Made by a program: the position numbers and the translations under genes. A model generated the notes under the pieces. That model was not told the DNA's origin. It saw nothing but the letters and a program-made list of their open reading frames with translations, and did no database searches. From NCBI GenBank assembly GCA_963556195.1, contig OY744517.1, positions 79,484,214 through 79,548,213 on the forward strand: DNA of 64,000 nt, given 5' to 3'. The DNA is from Sepiola atlantica. Taxonomy: Eukaryota > Mollusca > Cephalopoda > Sepiida > Sepiolidae. Below, piece by piece: positions 52,930 to 64,000 of this stretch (positions are counted from its first letter, which is position 1; every line of letters begins with the position of its first letter).

Positions 52930-54125
52930 CTCTGTGCTGAGGTAAAAATCTGCCATCTTGCAGGTTAACGAATAACTGCACTCAACGAGGACTTCATGCA
53001 GACCAGACATTCATGAAACACGATTTTTCTGAGCAGAAGTCCGACTTGCATAACAACAGCAGCAGCATTGGCGAATATTGTTTGAAAGTGTCAACCTTCG
53101 ATTGGAAAAAAAAATCCAATCACAAACTTTTTTCCAACAATCACAAGTACAGCAATATTCACCTCCGAATTTTGCACATTATATAAAAACCCAAACACCA
53201 GCTTTCTCCTTTTCAGCTTTTCTTTCAGACATGACACACGCGAGTACATCCCTAAAATTTCAGCCTAGGCGTTTGGGCTGAAGGCACACAGCAGATACAA
53301 CAAGAAACATTCACAAACCACTAAACATAGCAACAGCATATACACACTGCTTATCGAACTCACGTACACACAAGTTCGTACATACTCTTATACAGGCTAA
53401 ATTTTACTTCTCTCATTCACAAACTACTCACATACACACAAGTTCATGCACATACTTTCACACTGACTAAATAAAGACAAGTACGCATATCCAAACTGTT
53501 CAACTTACACACTCAGATGGTGACAGCCAAAATAAACATGCCTGCTCAACTTCTTACAGACTAAACAACTCTTATTTCACTTGGAACGTTCTTGGAGACT
53601 CTTAACTCTTATTCACTACTAACTCCATATTTTTGATTGTCCTAACAGGTTGTTAATAAAAATTGGTATATTTTGTATGGATAGACTTTGCTATTCTTTC
53701 GTTTTGATGTTGCCTTTCCCTCTACAACTCAAACAGTCTTTTTCTTTTCATTAGTTTGAAATAATTCTGTCACGTAGAATTATTCTTTCTTCTACATCGG
53801 TTACTCAGAATGTGAATACTGTACTGTAGTATTCATCGGGCTAAAATAAACAGATACAAAAAAAACAGTGTTTGAACGGGGGTAAGGCACTCTCTTATTC
53901 CGCGGCGGTATAAGATTTCTGCTCAGCGAAACAGAGTTAAGAAGAGTCAGTTTGTTCTTGACCTTCATTGAGTGGTCCGATTGAAGATTGTTACTTAGAA
54001 TTTGGTTTAAAAGAATTTGTTGAATAAGTACTCAATTTCATGCACAGAACGGTAGCATTTATTTCTGTGCTTATTTTCTGGTTGATACAGTTGTGTAGTT
54101 AGTGTTCAAAAATGAAATAAAACTA
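52930..54125. other. No recognisable gene
   Basis: CA-rich stretches at 53280-53520 (CACACAAGTTC repeated) and AT-rich sequence. No protein motif seen. Confidence 0.5.
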
Positions 54126-54137
54126 ACATAAAAGACC

Positions 54138-54226
54138 GGTACTTATGCAGATTAGGACCCAAGCTTAAATCGACTTGGTGTCGGTTAAAGTTAGGGTTAG
54201 CTTGGGTCCTAATGTGCATAAGTACC
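54138..54226. mobile_element. Tiny MITE, 89 bp, 8-bp target duplication
   Basis: The ends GGTACTTATGCAGATTAGGA and, inverted, GGTACTTATGCACATTAGGA pair over about 27 bp. Flanked by AAAAGACC at 54130-54137 and 54227-54234. Confidence 0.9.
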
Positions 54227-54324
54227 AAAAGACCTACCCTACATATACTTATTTATGAAAAAAACAGACTTTTTTTATTTACAGAAGACACTAATAACTT
54301 ATAACCTACAATCTTATGCGTTTC

Positions 54325-54559
54325 TCCATCTCTCCTAAACGCTAGCCCAGTCTAATAAAACTAAACCAGCATATATGTATACTCTAAATATGCCATTCTA
54401 AGCCTTTTCACTCGTTTTTTTTTCACACTCACTGTTTTTGTTTCTAACACATTTTAGTGTGACTTAAATCTAAATTTTATATTTTACGTTTATACCCCTA
54501 TTGTCACTGCACTGCTGGTTTAGTATTATTAGACGGGGCTAGTGTCCAGGAGAGATGGA
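54325..54559. mobile_element. MITE with inverted ends of about 45 bp
   Basis: TCCATCTCTCCTAAACGCTA then GCCCAGTCTAATAAAACTAA at the left is mirrored by TTAGTATTATTAGACGGGGC then TAGTGTCCAGGAGAGATGGA at the right. Target duplication not clear. Confidence 0.75.
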
Positions 54560-54840
54560 AAACAATCATAGGTCATTTGGGCCATCTATAACTATAAAAC
54601 AAATTATAAATAAATTCTTATAGGATAACTCCATGAATAAATTGAATTTGGCGCCTTACTTATCTGAACAGTTGAAAGGAATAGGTTTAGCATGACACTG
54701 TATCTGAAGTCACTCAAACGCCACACCTTCCAAAACAAACAAAATATAAAACGTTCTTTAAATTTGATTTGGTCTAAGAAAAAGATTTTTTTATCATTAA
54801 AAATTTCAAAATACTTTGTCATTCTTATAATATGTATATA

Positions 54841-55269
54841 TCCATTACTAATGGAGATTTGGTATCTGTCTGTCTGAAGCTGAAACTATACTATTACTAT
54901 CTTTCAATGCTTAATTCAGGGGAGGGGGTAGTATAGTATATATTTGTGTTGTCATGAGACCATCCACTTGACATTACCTCCTCCTTTTTTGGGGAGGGGA
55001 GAGTGTGGTATATGTTCGTCATGATACCATCCTTTCAGACATTACCTGCTTTTTTGGGAGGAGGTGATGTAGTATCTGTTCTGCTGTCTTGAGACCATCC
55101 TCCCAGGCATTACTTCCTCATTTGGGGAGGTAGTGTAGTATATATTCGTTCGTCATGTTACAATGCTCCTAGACATTACCTCCTCCTTTGAAGGGCAGTG
55201 TAGTATATGTTTGTTCGTCATATGTACTAGCAAAAATATGCGACCAAAGGAAGCATATTTTTGCCAGTA
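54841..55269 (+). mobile_element. Helitron-like element with minisatellite
   Basis: Starts TCCATTACTAATGGAGATTT as at 22464, contains four units of about 80 bp (GACCATCC or TACCATCC, CAGACATTACC, TCCTCCTTTTTTGGGGAGG type, TAGTGTAGTATATGTTCGT), and ends in the hairpin GCAAAAATATGC...GCATATTTTTGC, then CAG. The last tetranucleotide is CCAG rather than CTAG. Confidence 0.6.
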
Positions 55270-55393
55270 TATATAACAATTATAAATAATTATCATTTTA
55301 TTATTATTACAAAGATAGTGAACCCTGTGTGTGCACGCAAAGTCTGCTGCCTTGATTCGGTTCTGTTCCGATTTTAAGAAGTTGATTTTCATG

Positions 55394-55395
<2 letters not shown>

Positions 55396-55450
<55 letters not shown>
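55396..55450. repeat. TA microsatellite
   Basis: Long TA run next to a tandem duplication. Confidence 0.95.
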
Positions 55451-55451
<1 letters not shown>

Positions 55452-55453
<2 letters not shown>

Positions 55454-56062
55454 AGAATATTTTGAAAAAATATTTTTAAAAAATATTTTGAAAAAATATT
55501 TTGTAAACCTAGACAACGCATTTATTTATGTTTTTTTTAAATAAATTATTTATTTAATTTAAAAACTTGAGCACTTTCGGTAATACTCACCCTTGTCAAA
55601 AGTATAAGCATATTTTTTTCCTCTTCTTTTTTCGTTTAATCCTTCTTGATTGAGACATATTTATCGCAGTCAAGTTGAAATTCGTCTTGATGTTATCGAC
55701 GATTAATGTTAATATGCCACTGTGTAGCACGCGGTTACGTGAATAAGGTAGAATGAAAAGTCACACATGGAAGCGTTGATGAAATGGCAATAATAAGGAG
55801 AATATTTTGAAAAAATATTTTGTAAACCAGGACAACGCATTTATTTATGTTTTTTTTAAATAAATTATTTATTTAATTTAAAAACTTGAGCACTTTCGGT
55901 GATATACACCCTTGTCAAAAGTATAAGCATAATTTTTTTTCTCTTTTTTTTTCGTTTAATCTCTCTTAATTGAAACATATTTATCGCAGTCAAGTTGAAA
56001 TTCGTCTTGATGTTATCGACGATTAATGTTGATATGCCGCTGTGTGTAGCACGCGGTTAACT
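55452..56062. repeat. Tandem duplication, period about 330-345 bp
   Basis: AGGAGAATATTTTGAAAAAA, then GACAACGCATTTATTTATG, AACTTGAGCACTTTCGGT and ACATATTTATCGCAGTCAAG occur at 55452-55735 and 55795-56062. On the minus strand each has TTGACAAGGGTG...ACCGAAAGTGC, a hairpin reminiscent of the GAAACGTT motif. It may be the end of a SINE or LINE family. Confidence 0.85.
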
Positions 56063-56763
56063 TGAAGTAACTCTATTTCTGGAAGTTGATCTCCGATAGC
56101 TTTGAATATTATAAATTCACATTTGATTCTAACTAGGTTATTTTTCATTTTATTCTTCCACCAGGTTCTTTACAAGAACACTGTATTTCGTTTAAGTTGT
56201 TTTCACAAAATACTTATTCCGGATTGGAAGATTGTTTAAATGGAGATATTTTTAAATAATAACCTAAAAAGTAGCATCAGCTTACAACATTAATAAAACA
56301 AAATTTCGACATTACTTTATTTATTTCAGCTATCAGATAATCAATTATAAGTGTTTAATAAAAAGATTAAACTATTTATTTCTTATAATTACTTGTATAC
56401 CATAATAGTAGGTAAAATAATTTTCCTACAAACAACTACTTGCAATGTTATTTCCGTGAAGTGATACTAGCAGTCGATTACTGATCTAATGAATATATTT
56501 TACATTATAAAAGACGTTGGTTGTTAATCATAAACAATCGATTTTTAGGGTAAGTTCATTATTATTATTATCTATTCAAAGCAATCATTAAAAAGAACTT
56601 TCTAAACAAATACAACATTCTCTAAAATATGAAATAAACAATATTACTTTGAATTTCCAAATTTATATTTAAAAACGAAACAATATTTTCGACATAAATA
56701 AGTAGCATGGTTTACAAAGAAAAGATAAAAACATGGCCTAATAACAAATTTAATAAGGCGTTT

Positions 56764-56765
<2 letters not shown>
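56062..56765. other. No recognisable gene
   Basis: Very AT-rich sequence without motif-bearing frames. Confidence 0.5.

Positions 56766-56768
<3 letters not shown>

Positions 56769-56838
<70 letters not shown>
56769..56838. repeat. GA microsatellite, about 70 bp
   Basis: Uninterrupted AG dinucleotides. Confidence 0.95.
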
Positions 56839-56840
<2 letters not shown>

Positions 56841-57039
56841 GATAAAGATATTATTCTGAAACCAAGTAAATTTGAAAATAAAATACGTGATTTATGTTTT
56901 GTTCAGGTTTGGAAATGTGTAGTGTTTGAGTGACATCAAATACAGAGTCATGCTAAATCCGTTCCTTTCTGCTGCTGGGTTAAGCAAGATGCTGAATTTA
57001 CATATAGTTCAAAATTGTTTTAGACGATAAAGTTAATTT

Positions 57040-57160
57040 AGCTCTCTAGAGTAAAGTTTTAGGCACCTGAAGAAGGCCGGAGAGTACAATGTCAGAAATG
57101 TTTTGAAAATGACAACAACCAAGATGAGGAAAACTATCCGAAACATGTAAATAAGGTAAA
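57040..57160 (+). mobile_element. SINE 3' part with GAAACGTT-like motif
   Basis: CTGAAGA at 57067-57073, a GGCC-containing stem, GAAATGTT, then CAACAACCAAGATGAGG. Single copy, not visibly paired. Sequence 57160-58500 shows nothing recognisable. Confidence 0.6.
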
Positions 57161-58499
57161 AAAACAAAAAAAAAAACTTCAATTAAAAAACATCGTCAAA
57201 CTTCATTTGAGGATCTCAGAAAAGATAACTGCATTAAGCCGATATGATAATTCAATAATGCAGTGAATTTAATCCTCAAAGGGTGCCTTATTCCAGTCAC
57301 CTTTTGTTTTAGCGAATACTATTTGTAAAATATCATTTTATAATCTATCCTGTTCTCTTTTTAAATAATGGTAATTTTTTATTTCTCTTGTATGTGCTGA
57401 ATAATATAACTAAATTAGAACACGCAGGGCTCACGGCATAAATCAAACCTACAGCAGGAAGTCATTAAGCATGACCGGATCCAGTTCTATAGGTTCTATG
57501 AGTTCGTTCGGTACAGAGTGGAGAGTACACTCCAAGAATGTGCCTGGCTGTTTGATTGTCTGCAGCTCACACACCTAAAATCGCTGACATATTCCAGTTG
57601 AGACATATCACGCCATAGGAAACCTTTTTTCGGTTCTCAAGTGAAGGAGGTTGAAACCGGTGAATGTTAGCTTAACCAGGTGACTAGATGCATTGGTATA
57701 GAATGCTGTCATGTACAGACTAATGACTCTGCCATTAACGCTTGGCATACAAGGACTCTGCAGACTTTCTTCGCGATATGGTAATAGGAATGTAGTCACA
57801 TGTAGATGTAGGGAAAAGAATTCCCAAGATATTCCGGTGCTATGACACCGGTAAGTTATTTCCCTTTGTTGGCCTAAAAGTGGTTAGAGAGAAAAGAGTA
57901 TTCAGTGATAATTAATGTTCAGCAGAATGAAAAACATTTGCGTTGTTCAGATATCTATATCCAGCTGTAAAAGGTGGAGAACTGCCACTATGTGTGAGTA
58001 AAACTAATGTCATTAATGTTGTGTATAATGTTATGTTTACGGTTTTTATATGTTGCCAACTGTAAATTCATGTCTAAATTGTAATGGGCATTAATTTCCT
58101 CTATTATTCGTTCTTATATTAATTATGTTTTGGAACTCTACTAAATGCAGAGCTGTGAGGTAAAATAACCTTCATATCCCAACATGGATGCTATGAACTG
58201 CTGGGCGGACTATTGCAACATTCTTGTCACACCATCCATAAGTGCCTGGTTAAATAGGGGAACTAATACTTTAAACCATCGTTGATAAGACGATAAAAAT
58301 GTGTAATGGTAATTAAAACTGAGAGATAATTATAAAGAATGTTACTTTTCTCAAAAAGACATTTTGGATTGACATTCATGTTTTGTTTTTTCTATCTATA
58401 CCAATCAGTATAATTTCAACATTTTAATAAAATGGGTGTGGATCCATAAAAGTTCAACAATTAAATTAGCTTTCTTGTGTTATCTTTTCTTTTTTAAGA

Positions 58500-58560
58500 A
58501 GATTCTAGCAATAATATGCGACTGGGGAGAGCATATTATTGATAATATATATAACGTAAG
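58500..58560. repeat. Hairpin related to Helitron-like termini
   Basis: CTAGCAATAATATGCGACTG...GAGCATATTATTG, a near-perfect hairpin like those at 22424 and 55228, followed by TA repeats and GTAAGTGTTGA as at 30262. Confidence 0.5.
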
Positions 58561-58789
58561 TGTTGAACTTCCTAATGAATAGCCGATTGTGACATTTACC
58601 CTTGATCCTCACCTTATATTTAGCAAGGATGCATCAGATATCATTATTTGGGTCTTTGGTTTGACTCGACCAAGGATTGGCCCAATAGTGTAAACTCCAA
58701 TCCTGATGCCAAATGGGCCGATAAGTCGTTATTTCTATTTAATTCATCGCATACGATGAATCGTTTCCAATAGGTATTTTGTTTCCCCA

Positions 58790-58915
58790 TTAAATAACTC
58801 AAAAAGGGTTGATATGCTGTAAAACAGAAAAACAATACCAGTCAATGAATCATTTGCAATGTATTGTGCTTTCAAATTAAATAACCCAAACCGGGGTGAT
58901 ATGCCATAAAACCGA
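58790..58915 (-). repeat. Diverged copies of the 127-bp repeat
   Basis: AAAGGGTTGATATGCTGTAA at 58802 and CCGGGGTGATATGCCATAAA at 58892 are inverse matches to TTTTACGGCATATCAACCC at 4213-4467. Confidence 0.7.
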
Positions 58916-58964
58916 CAAGCCAAAGCAAACAATTCAAACACATTGCCACAAGATTGTTTCCCCG

Positions 58965-59465
58965 CAGACTACAAAATGGTTGTTTTCAAGTTCAATGTCA
59001 ACAATTACTTTTTGAGCCGTCCTCCTAAGTAATCAAATTTTGTCTATTTCATTCATCGTTTTCAATCCTCTCATAGTATTTTTCACCATCCAACTGACAA
59101 TCTCATTAATGCTTATCCTCAAATGGCTTTTGGTTTTCCCTTGTAAAACATTCAAAGCAAGAACTTGTCTAACTACAACTACTGCAAAGAACTTTCCTTT
59201 CTACCTCTGTGTACCTAAAATCAAACAGAATTTCCATCAAAAGAGTTTCTTTCCAAGAACTTCCGATCCGTGGAACACGTTACCACTTCCCTGTAGACTA
59301 CAACATGGTAGTCTTCAAGTCCAATCTCAGCAAATACTTATTGAACCATTCTCCTAAGTAGTCAAATTTTGTCTATTTCATTCAGCGTTTTCAATCTTCT
59401 CATAGTATTTTTCACCATCCAACTGACAATTTCATTAACGCTTATCCTCAAATGGCTTTTGGCCT
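58965..59465 (+). mobile_element. LINE 3' end, partly duplicated
   Basis: The frame around 59150-59300 encodes FPFYLCVPKIKQNFHQKSFF then PRTSDPWNTLP, the C-terminal block of CR1/L2-like LINEs. The last codons and UTR (AGTCAAATTTTGTCTATTTC, CACCATCCAACTGACAATCT or ...ATTT) occur twice, at 58968-59140 and 59298-59465, about 328 bp apart. Confidence 0.75.
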
Positions 59466-59489
59466 TGGTAAGTGGGACTCGTTAGTATT

Positions 59490-59765
59490 ACAAAATATAT
59501 CCATATGAATATGCTCCGATGAACTTAATGCACTTGTCCCCCTTCAACGTAAATACCCCAACCTACCAGACTATCAGCAAAGTCCCACCCCTTCACTATA
59601 GAGGTCCCTAGATGACAGAAGATTTTCTACTCTAGTAGTTTATTTCTTTGAACCGCTTGCATATGGAATTCCCTCCCTGCTCCATGTTTCCCCCGACCGT
59701 ACGAACATGTAGGAGTTTAAATTTAATGTGAACAAACATTTCGCTGCCTAGAAAAATAATAACTT
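59490..59765 (+). mobile_element. LINE 3' fragment (RT tail)
   Basis: MCSDELNALVPLQRKYPNLP-like, then frameshifts, WNSLPAPCF and a terminal FKFNVNKHFAA-like reading. Same family as 36596-36985. The next 59765-60420 has an A-rich CAAAAAACAAAAAC tract and no clear gene. Confidence 0.7.
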
Positions 59766-60423
59766 CATCAATATTTTAAGAATAATTCACTTTCATTTTA
59801 TGGATTTATTAAAAAACAAAAAAACAAAAAACAAAAAACAAAACAAAAACAAAAACAACAGGCCTTTAGTTTTTGACTCAACCAATCTCTTCTTTAGCAA
59901 CAACACAACTAATAACAGCTGTGGTTCAAATCATGTCACTTATACAAACAGTGTAAAGATAAAACGCTGCAATGACTTGTTAGTTTTGATTGAAAAACCA
60001 AAAGGTCTTCCTGACATAATAAACAAAAGACCTAAACTAGAGATTGTGCTGCTAAGATTATAATCTCAAGCCTCTTTATCAGATAATACACATGCTGGCC
60101 TATTCTGAGGTCATAAGGTCCTGCTGTAGAAATATCAAAAAGAAAATGATTTTTATGATATCATTCAGTGAGCCGATAAAAAATGGTGATATTCCAATGA
60201 AATGTTTTGTTGTTTAAAATAACAAGCTGAAGCATCAGCTTACTTGAGATTAAGTTAATTGAAAATAGAGCTTACTTGACTTACGTTATGGGCTTAGAAA
60301 TGTTTTCATTCAATTTAGAGTCCTAAAATGATCATAATTTGTTCAAATTTTGTGTTATTTATCGATAGTTTAAAATCTCATTAAGACCAGCAATAAGAAA
60401 ACTTTTACTGAGAAATTTCACAC

Positions 60424-60645
60424 AGAGACGCACACACATCTCTTATTTAGACACACACACATCTATTATTTAGACACACACACACATCTCTTATTTAGAC
60501 ACACACACATCTCTTATTTAGACACACACACATCTCTTATTTAGACACACACACATCTCTTATTTAGACACACACACATCTCATATTTAGACACACACAC
60601 ACATCTCTTATTTAGACACACACACACATCTCTTATTTATATTAT
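60424..60645. repeat. Minisatellite, unit about 23-27 bp, eight to nine copies
   Basis: GACACACACACATCTCTTAT then TTA, with CA number varying between units. Confidence 0.95.
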
Positions 60646-60744
60646 GCTAGCTGGCTTTGACAATTCGCTATCGCTTCGAAAATTTTGCTACTTGAAATTC
60701 TTGAAACCAAAATCTTAAATAATAAACATTTCATTCCTAAGTTT

Positions 60745-61104
60745 CTTGCAAGCACAAGATTACAATTGGTAGAATTTGGTATATTCGGACTACTGTTCTC
60801 ATCTTGAGTGTTTTTATCACAACGTTTCGGCCGATGTAACTTCCGACCTTCTTCATGTGTACTTTGTCGAACTCGAGAATCTTTCTATTGAACTCGGGAA
60901 TCTGGACGGAATTTCGAACGGAACCCTTTATTAAATCCACGGGGGTAGCATGCTTTCGTTCCATCTGCCATGACTGGGAAGAAGTCTTCAGTAATTCGCA
61001 ATTCTTTGTATCGCCCGCACTAAGGATTGAACCTTCAATACTTCAGATAACTGTCACTTAGAACTGAATTATACTTAGTACTATATCCACTGCGCCACGG
61101 GGCG
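60745..61104 (-). mobile_element. tRNA-headed SINE with GAAACGTT motif, best copy
   Basis: Minus strand: box A TGGCGCAGTGGATA from 61096, box B GGTTCAATCC from 61032, acceptor-like GCCCCGT with GCGGGC. The body has GTGGATTTAATAAAGGGTTC. ATGAAGA (60855-60849), a GGTC...GGCC stem and GAAACGTT (60827-60820) follow, then the tail ACTCAAGATGAGAACAGTAG. Lies head to head with 61112-61260. Confidence 0.8.
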
Positions 61105-61111
61105 TTGTGAG

Positions 61112-61260
61112 TTCCCGAGTTGGACAAAGTACACCTGAAGAAGGTCGGAGGTTACATCGGCCGAAACGTTGTGATAAAAACACCCAAGATGAGAACAGTA
61201 GTCCGAATATACCAAATTCTACGAATTATCAACCCTCATCTCAAAAATTCCGAAACACAA
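61112..61260 (+). mobile_element. SINE 3' part, inverted partner
   Basis: CTGAAGA 61135-61141, GGTC 61143-61146 pairing with GGCC 61159-61162, GAAAC 61163-61167, GTT 61168-61170, and CAC 61132-61134 pairing with GTG 61171-61173. It mirrors 60745-60870. Confidence 0.8.
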
Positions 61261-61403
61261 GGTTAAAACTTTCGCATTTATTCGTATAAACAAATAAACT
61301 TTAATATCTTGGTAATATTGATACAAATTTATTTATCTTTTAAATAAGTCCCTATGAAATCAAAAGAAAGAAGAAATCAATTCATTTGAGAAAAATATGG
61401 CGT

Positions 61404-61444
61404 CGTTAACGAGAGAGAGAGAGGGAGAGAGAGAGAGAGAGAGC
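61404..61444. repeat. GA microsatellite
   Basis: AG dinucleotides with one GGG interruption. Confidence 0.95.
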
Positions 61445-61735
61445 TGGTAAGATAGCGATTTAGCCAACAAGTCAGCCAGCTACCCGCTCCCTTCCCTTTT
61501 CTCGCTTTTGCCTGTAGGTAAGAATTCTAGGAAGTGACGTTAAAGTAAAGTTTTTAGAAAGTTATCCATTTTTTTATTAAACCGTTTTAATTAATTACTG
61601 TTTATATCGATGATAGACAAAATGGCACAAGAAAATTAGAAATGTATAACGCCAAACATTAATTTTTTTATGAACTGTTTAAAATATAGTTATGCTAATT
61701 AGATCTTCAAATGATTGTCTTTTGTATTATATATA

Positions 61736-62058
61736 GAGTATTTATTTACCTCCTCTCCAGGAGGTTAGGCACAAGGCCAGTTTTATCTTACTCCCACAAG
61801 TAAGATGTGATCCAAGGTCGGGTCGGGAAAGTGGGGTTTGAAAAGCCAGCACCCGAGAAAGTGAGCACTCTGGCCATTAAAAATTGCCTGGGCAGCCCCG
61901 TCGGCATTCCCCGGTAGGGGCGCCTCAGGCAGTAAGCAATAAACTTACTCCTCCCCAAAGAGGGGAGGCAAAGCCTGTGAGGGTGGACCTCCTAGAACTG
62001 CACAGGACCGACCCATAGACCGGCGTAAATCAAGCCCCGAAGGCCAAGACAATACCAG
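61736..62058 (-). mobile_element. U2-SINE subfamily A, head missing
   Basis: Almost identical to 11182-11500 including the end GAGTATTTATTTACCTCCTC, apart from a duplicated GGTCGGGTCGGG at 61817. It stops at ACAATACCAG, just before the point where the U2 head begins in the other copy. Confidence 0.85.
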
Positions 62059-62094
62059 GAGTGATAAATGAAAAAACTTCTGTAATATTACATA

Positions 62095-62172
62095 TTTGTA
62101 GTACTTGGGTATGGGCTTCCATACACACCACGTATTTGTAGTACTTGTGTATGAGCTTCCATACACACCACC
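62095..62172. repeat. Short tandem duplication, 44 bp
   Basis: TTTGTAGTACTTG.GTATG.GC followed by TTCCATACACACCAC, twice. Confidence 0.9.
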
Positions 62173-62317
62173 GGAACCGGAAGTCGTCCAGGTGACTTAT
62201 ATTAAAGCTCGCCATGTGAGACACCATTTGTAAAACAGTTTTTAGTTGAAGAAAGCTTGGCTTCCAAGTAAGAAGTTATTTTGTGTTAGTAAAACTTTTG
62301 TATTTATTCATTTAGAT

Positions 62318-62345
62318 TAGCGGGAAGACCCGACATTACCGTCGT
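62318..62345 (-). mobile_element. Possible Helitron 3' end
   Basis: Minus strand GTAATGTCGGGTCTTCCCGC then TAATC, close to the terminus at 33295-33319 and ending in a CTRR-like CTAA. Only the terminus is recognisable. Confidence 0.4.
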
Positions 62346-62489
62346 AATAACCCAGGCCAGTTCACTGAGTCGAGTTTTTCTGGTGACGTCATTGATAGTG
62401 GTTAGTAAGAACCACTATTAATGTGGACCGGAAGTGCAGAAGGCGCATGCATGAGAGTCCATCTTTTTTTCAGCAAGTCATCAGAGCAA

Positions 62490-62620
62490 GCAGACTACCC
62501 CTAAGGATTATTCATTCACTTGGAAATTGTTAACTTGTTCCTGCTATTGTGACTTTAGTACCTAGCCAAGAATACGACTACCCTCCTAAGGATTATTCAT
62601 TCACTTGGAAATCATTGTTA
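62490..62620. repeat. Direct repeat CTAAGGATTATTCATTCACT
   Basis: CTAAGGATTATTCATTCACT then TGGAAAT at 62503 and again at 62586. Confidence 0.9.
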
Positions 62621-63169
62621 AATTGTTTCTTTTTTTAAAACGTATTTCCTTTTCATAGATGTCAAGCGCAAAAGAAAATAAGAAATTACAACATGGCCGC
62701 CAATGATTAAAGTTGGATTTCCCTATGCTCCATGTCTGCAGCTCGTGTGTGAGCAAGTTTAATAGCCTTGGCTTCGTCTAGTATTTGCTGGAGGGTAGAG
62801 TTATCTCGTAGCGCCCTTAAAAGATGAACAGCCTTGCCATTGAACGGTCGATATTTTTTCTTCTTCCAATTTTTATCTCAAAATAAATGATTGAATATTA
62901 CAATCAGTTAAAAGTCCATCCTGTGTTTGTCTGTTTCTTACTCGTCACTATACAATTATTAGTAATATAACAACACAAATATCACATACGCACACATACG
63001 CATAGACATTGAGTTTTATATAGAGAGATTTTTCGTGTCTTTGTTTCTCTGTCTCTTACAGTTAAAAGCAAAGCTCTATACCAAGTATAATATATATAGA
63101 GACAAGGCTGGTCATGAAAAACATGTGTTACATTTTCACTTAGTGATGGGTGTATAAACCAAACCATTA

Positions 63170-63812
63170 TACACCCGTGTCGTCATTGTGGAACCAGGTT
63201 CTTTTTTCCTACTGATAAATCCACTCGAACACCGATGTTTATAAAAAAAGGTTTTATTGGAAATATTAGTAAGCGCAGTGAATTCTAAGTGCCCTGTGAT
63301 TGGATGAAAATCAGCCAATCACAGACCACTGCTTCAATATCTGCAGAAAACCCAGAAGAGCGCCTATTTTGAAAATATCGGTCTCTTCTCTCCAGCCTTC
63401 GCTGCCGTCAACATCGCTTCTCCTCTGCCGCGGCAGGTGCGAGCAGGCACATGCTTTTTTAGCACAAAGCCATCTTGATGTTCTGAACTATTCTTCACAG
63501 CCTTGTCGCCAGAAGGAATCCTGTTACAAGACAACTGGCATTTTCAGTGAGTCCATAAAGGCACTTCTTTAGCAAGCAACATTCTCTTTCTCTCTTCTCT
63601 TTTTTATCCATATAAATATCCTTTCGTTATCTACCCACGTTGTTTGTTATCTCTGTTCTTGTCTAGTCATGTTTATATGCCACCAACTTTTCTTCCAGCG
63701 GACTACAGTCTTCGTCCTTCATTCTAACGGGAAAAATCCCAACAGTTTACTTAAAAAGAGAGACAATCACATAAAACATCAGTGACAGCACATTTGTTTA
63801 CACGAGAGAGTA

Positions 63813-63882
<70 letters not shown>

Positions 63883-64000
63883 GGAGAGAGAAAGACAGAC
63901 AGACAGACAGACAGACAGACGGATAGCTCGTCACGCTACATACAGCTACACTGTGTGCACTCTCGTCAGCCAAAGAGAAAGAAAATCCCCGGCCGGAAGT
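63170..64000 (-). mobile_element. LTR-like repeat (partial at the window edge)
   Basis: Minus strand: ACTTCCGGCCGGGGATTTTC at the window end, GTCT/CT tracts (63810-63920), a TATTTATATGG TATA-like box near 63615, an inverted CCAAT pair at 63294-63324, AATAAA at 63259-63254, then ATAAACATCGGTGTTCGAG, matching 26108-26140. Its borders are undefined. Confidence 0.5.
63810..63921. repeat. GA and GACA microsatellite
   Basis: GA tract followed by GACA units, in the same order as at 50684-50784. Confidence 0.95.

Noticed and set aside
55560..55610. Hammerhead in the minus strand of the 55452-56062 duplication
   Set aside because: The first strand reads TTGACAA, not CUGANGA, and the GAAA context lacks a usable triplet; only a hairpin resemblance remains.

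Overview
This looks like an intergenic or intronic stretch of a repeat-rich animal nuclear genome, most likely a mollusc and probably a cephalopod. The reasons are AT-rich DNA packed with long TA, GA and GACA microsatellites, many tRNA-headed SINEs, Penelope-like elements, Helitrons, Tc1/mariner, hAT-like and Ty3/Gypsy elements, and decayed LINEs of several clades. The organism is an inference. I found no host protein-coding exon I could defend and no intact cellular RNA gene. The only long open frames belong to transposons.

Layout. 0.4-6.8 kb: LINE 3' end, Penelope GIY-YIG endonuclease remnant, a tandem tRNA-SINE/hammerhead array, and a LINE interrupted by a 127-bp tandem repeat. 6.8-14 kb: MITEs and foldbacks, a Helitron tail, a roughly 360-bp dispersed repeat, a U2-snRNA-headed SINE and two LINE endonuclease remnants. 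14-27 kb: decayed LINE/SINE sequence, satellite-like repeats, Helitrons joined head to tail, a MITE with 8-bp duplications, and a head-to-head SINE pair. 27.7-30.1 kb: a mariner element nested in the TA tail of a hammerhead SINE, and a second hammerhead SINE. 30.7-34.4 kb: a second SINE pair, then a Penelope-like element with inverted arms and a Helitron nested inside. 34-39 kb: U2-SINE and LINE fragments. 39.0-43.0 kb: a complete, young Gypsy retrotransposon. 43.5-50 kb: LINE remnants, a hAT-like MITE and a 1.2-kb Helitron. 50-64 kb: LINE pieces, U2-SINEs, a Helitron-like minisatellite element, small MITEs, a third SINE pair and an LTR-like repeat.

Most interesting: (1) tRNA-headed SINEs that carry hammerhead ribozyme motifs just upstream of their TA tails, in three unrelated sequence families; (2) a SINE superfamily whose head comes from the 5' part of U2 snRNA, in two body types; (3) a Gypsy element whose gag and pol are split by an in-frame UGA-CUA and whose primer site pairs perfectly with its own LTR, suggesting self-priming; (4) a SINE family with a conserved hammerhead-like hairpin that occurs three times as head-to-head inverted pairs.
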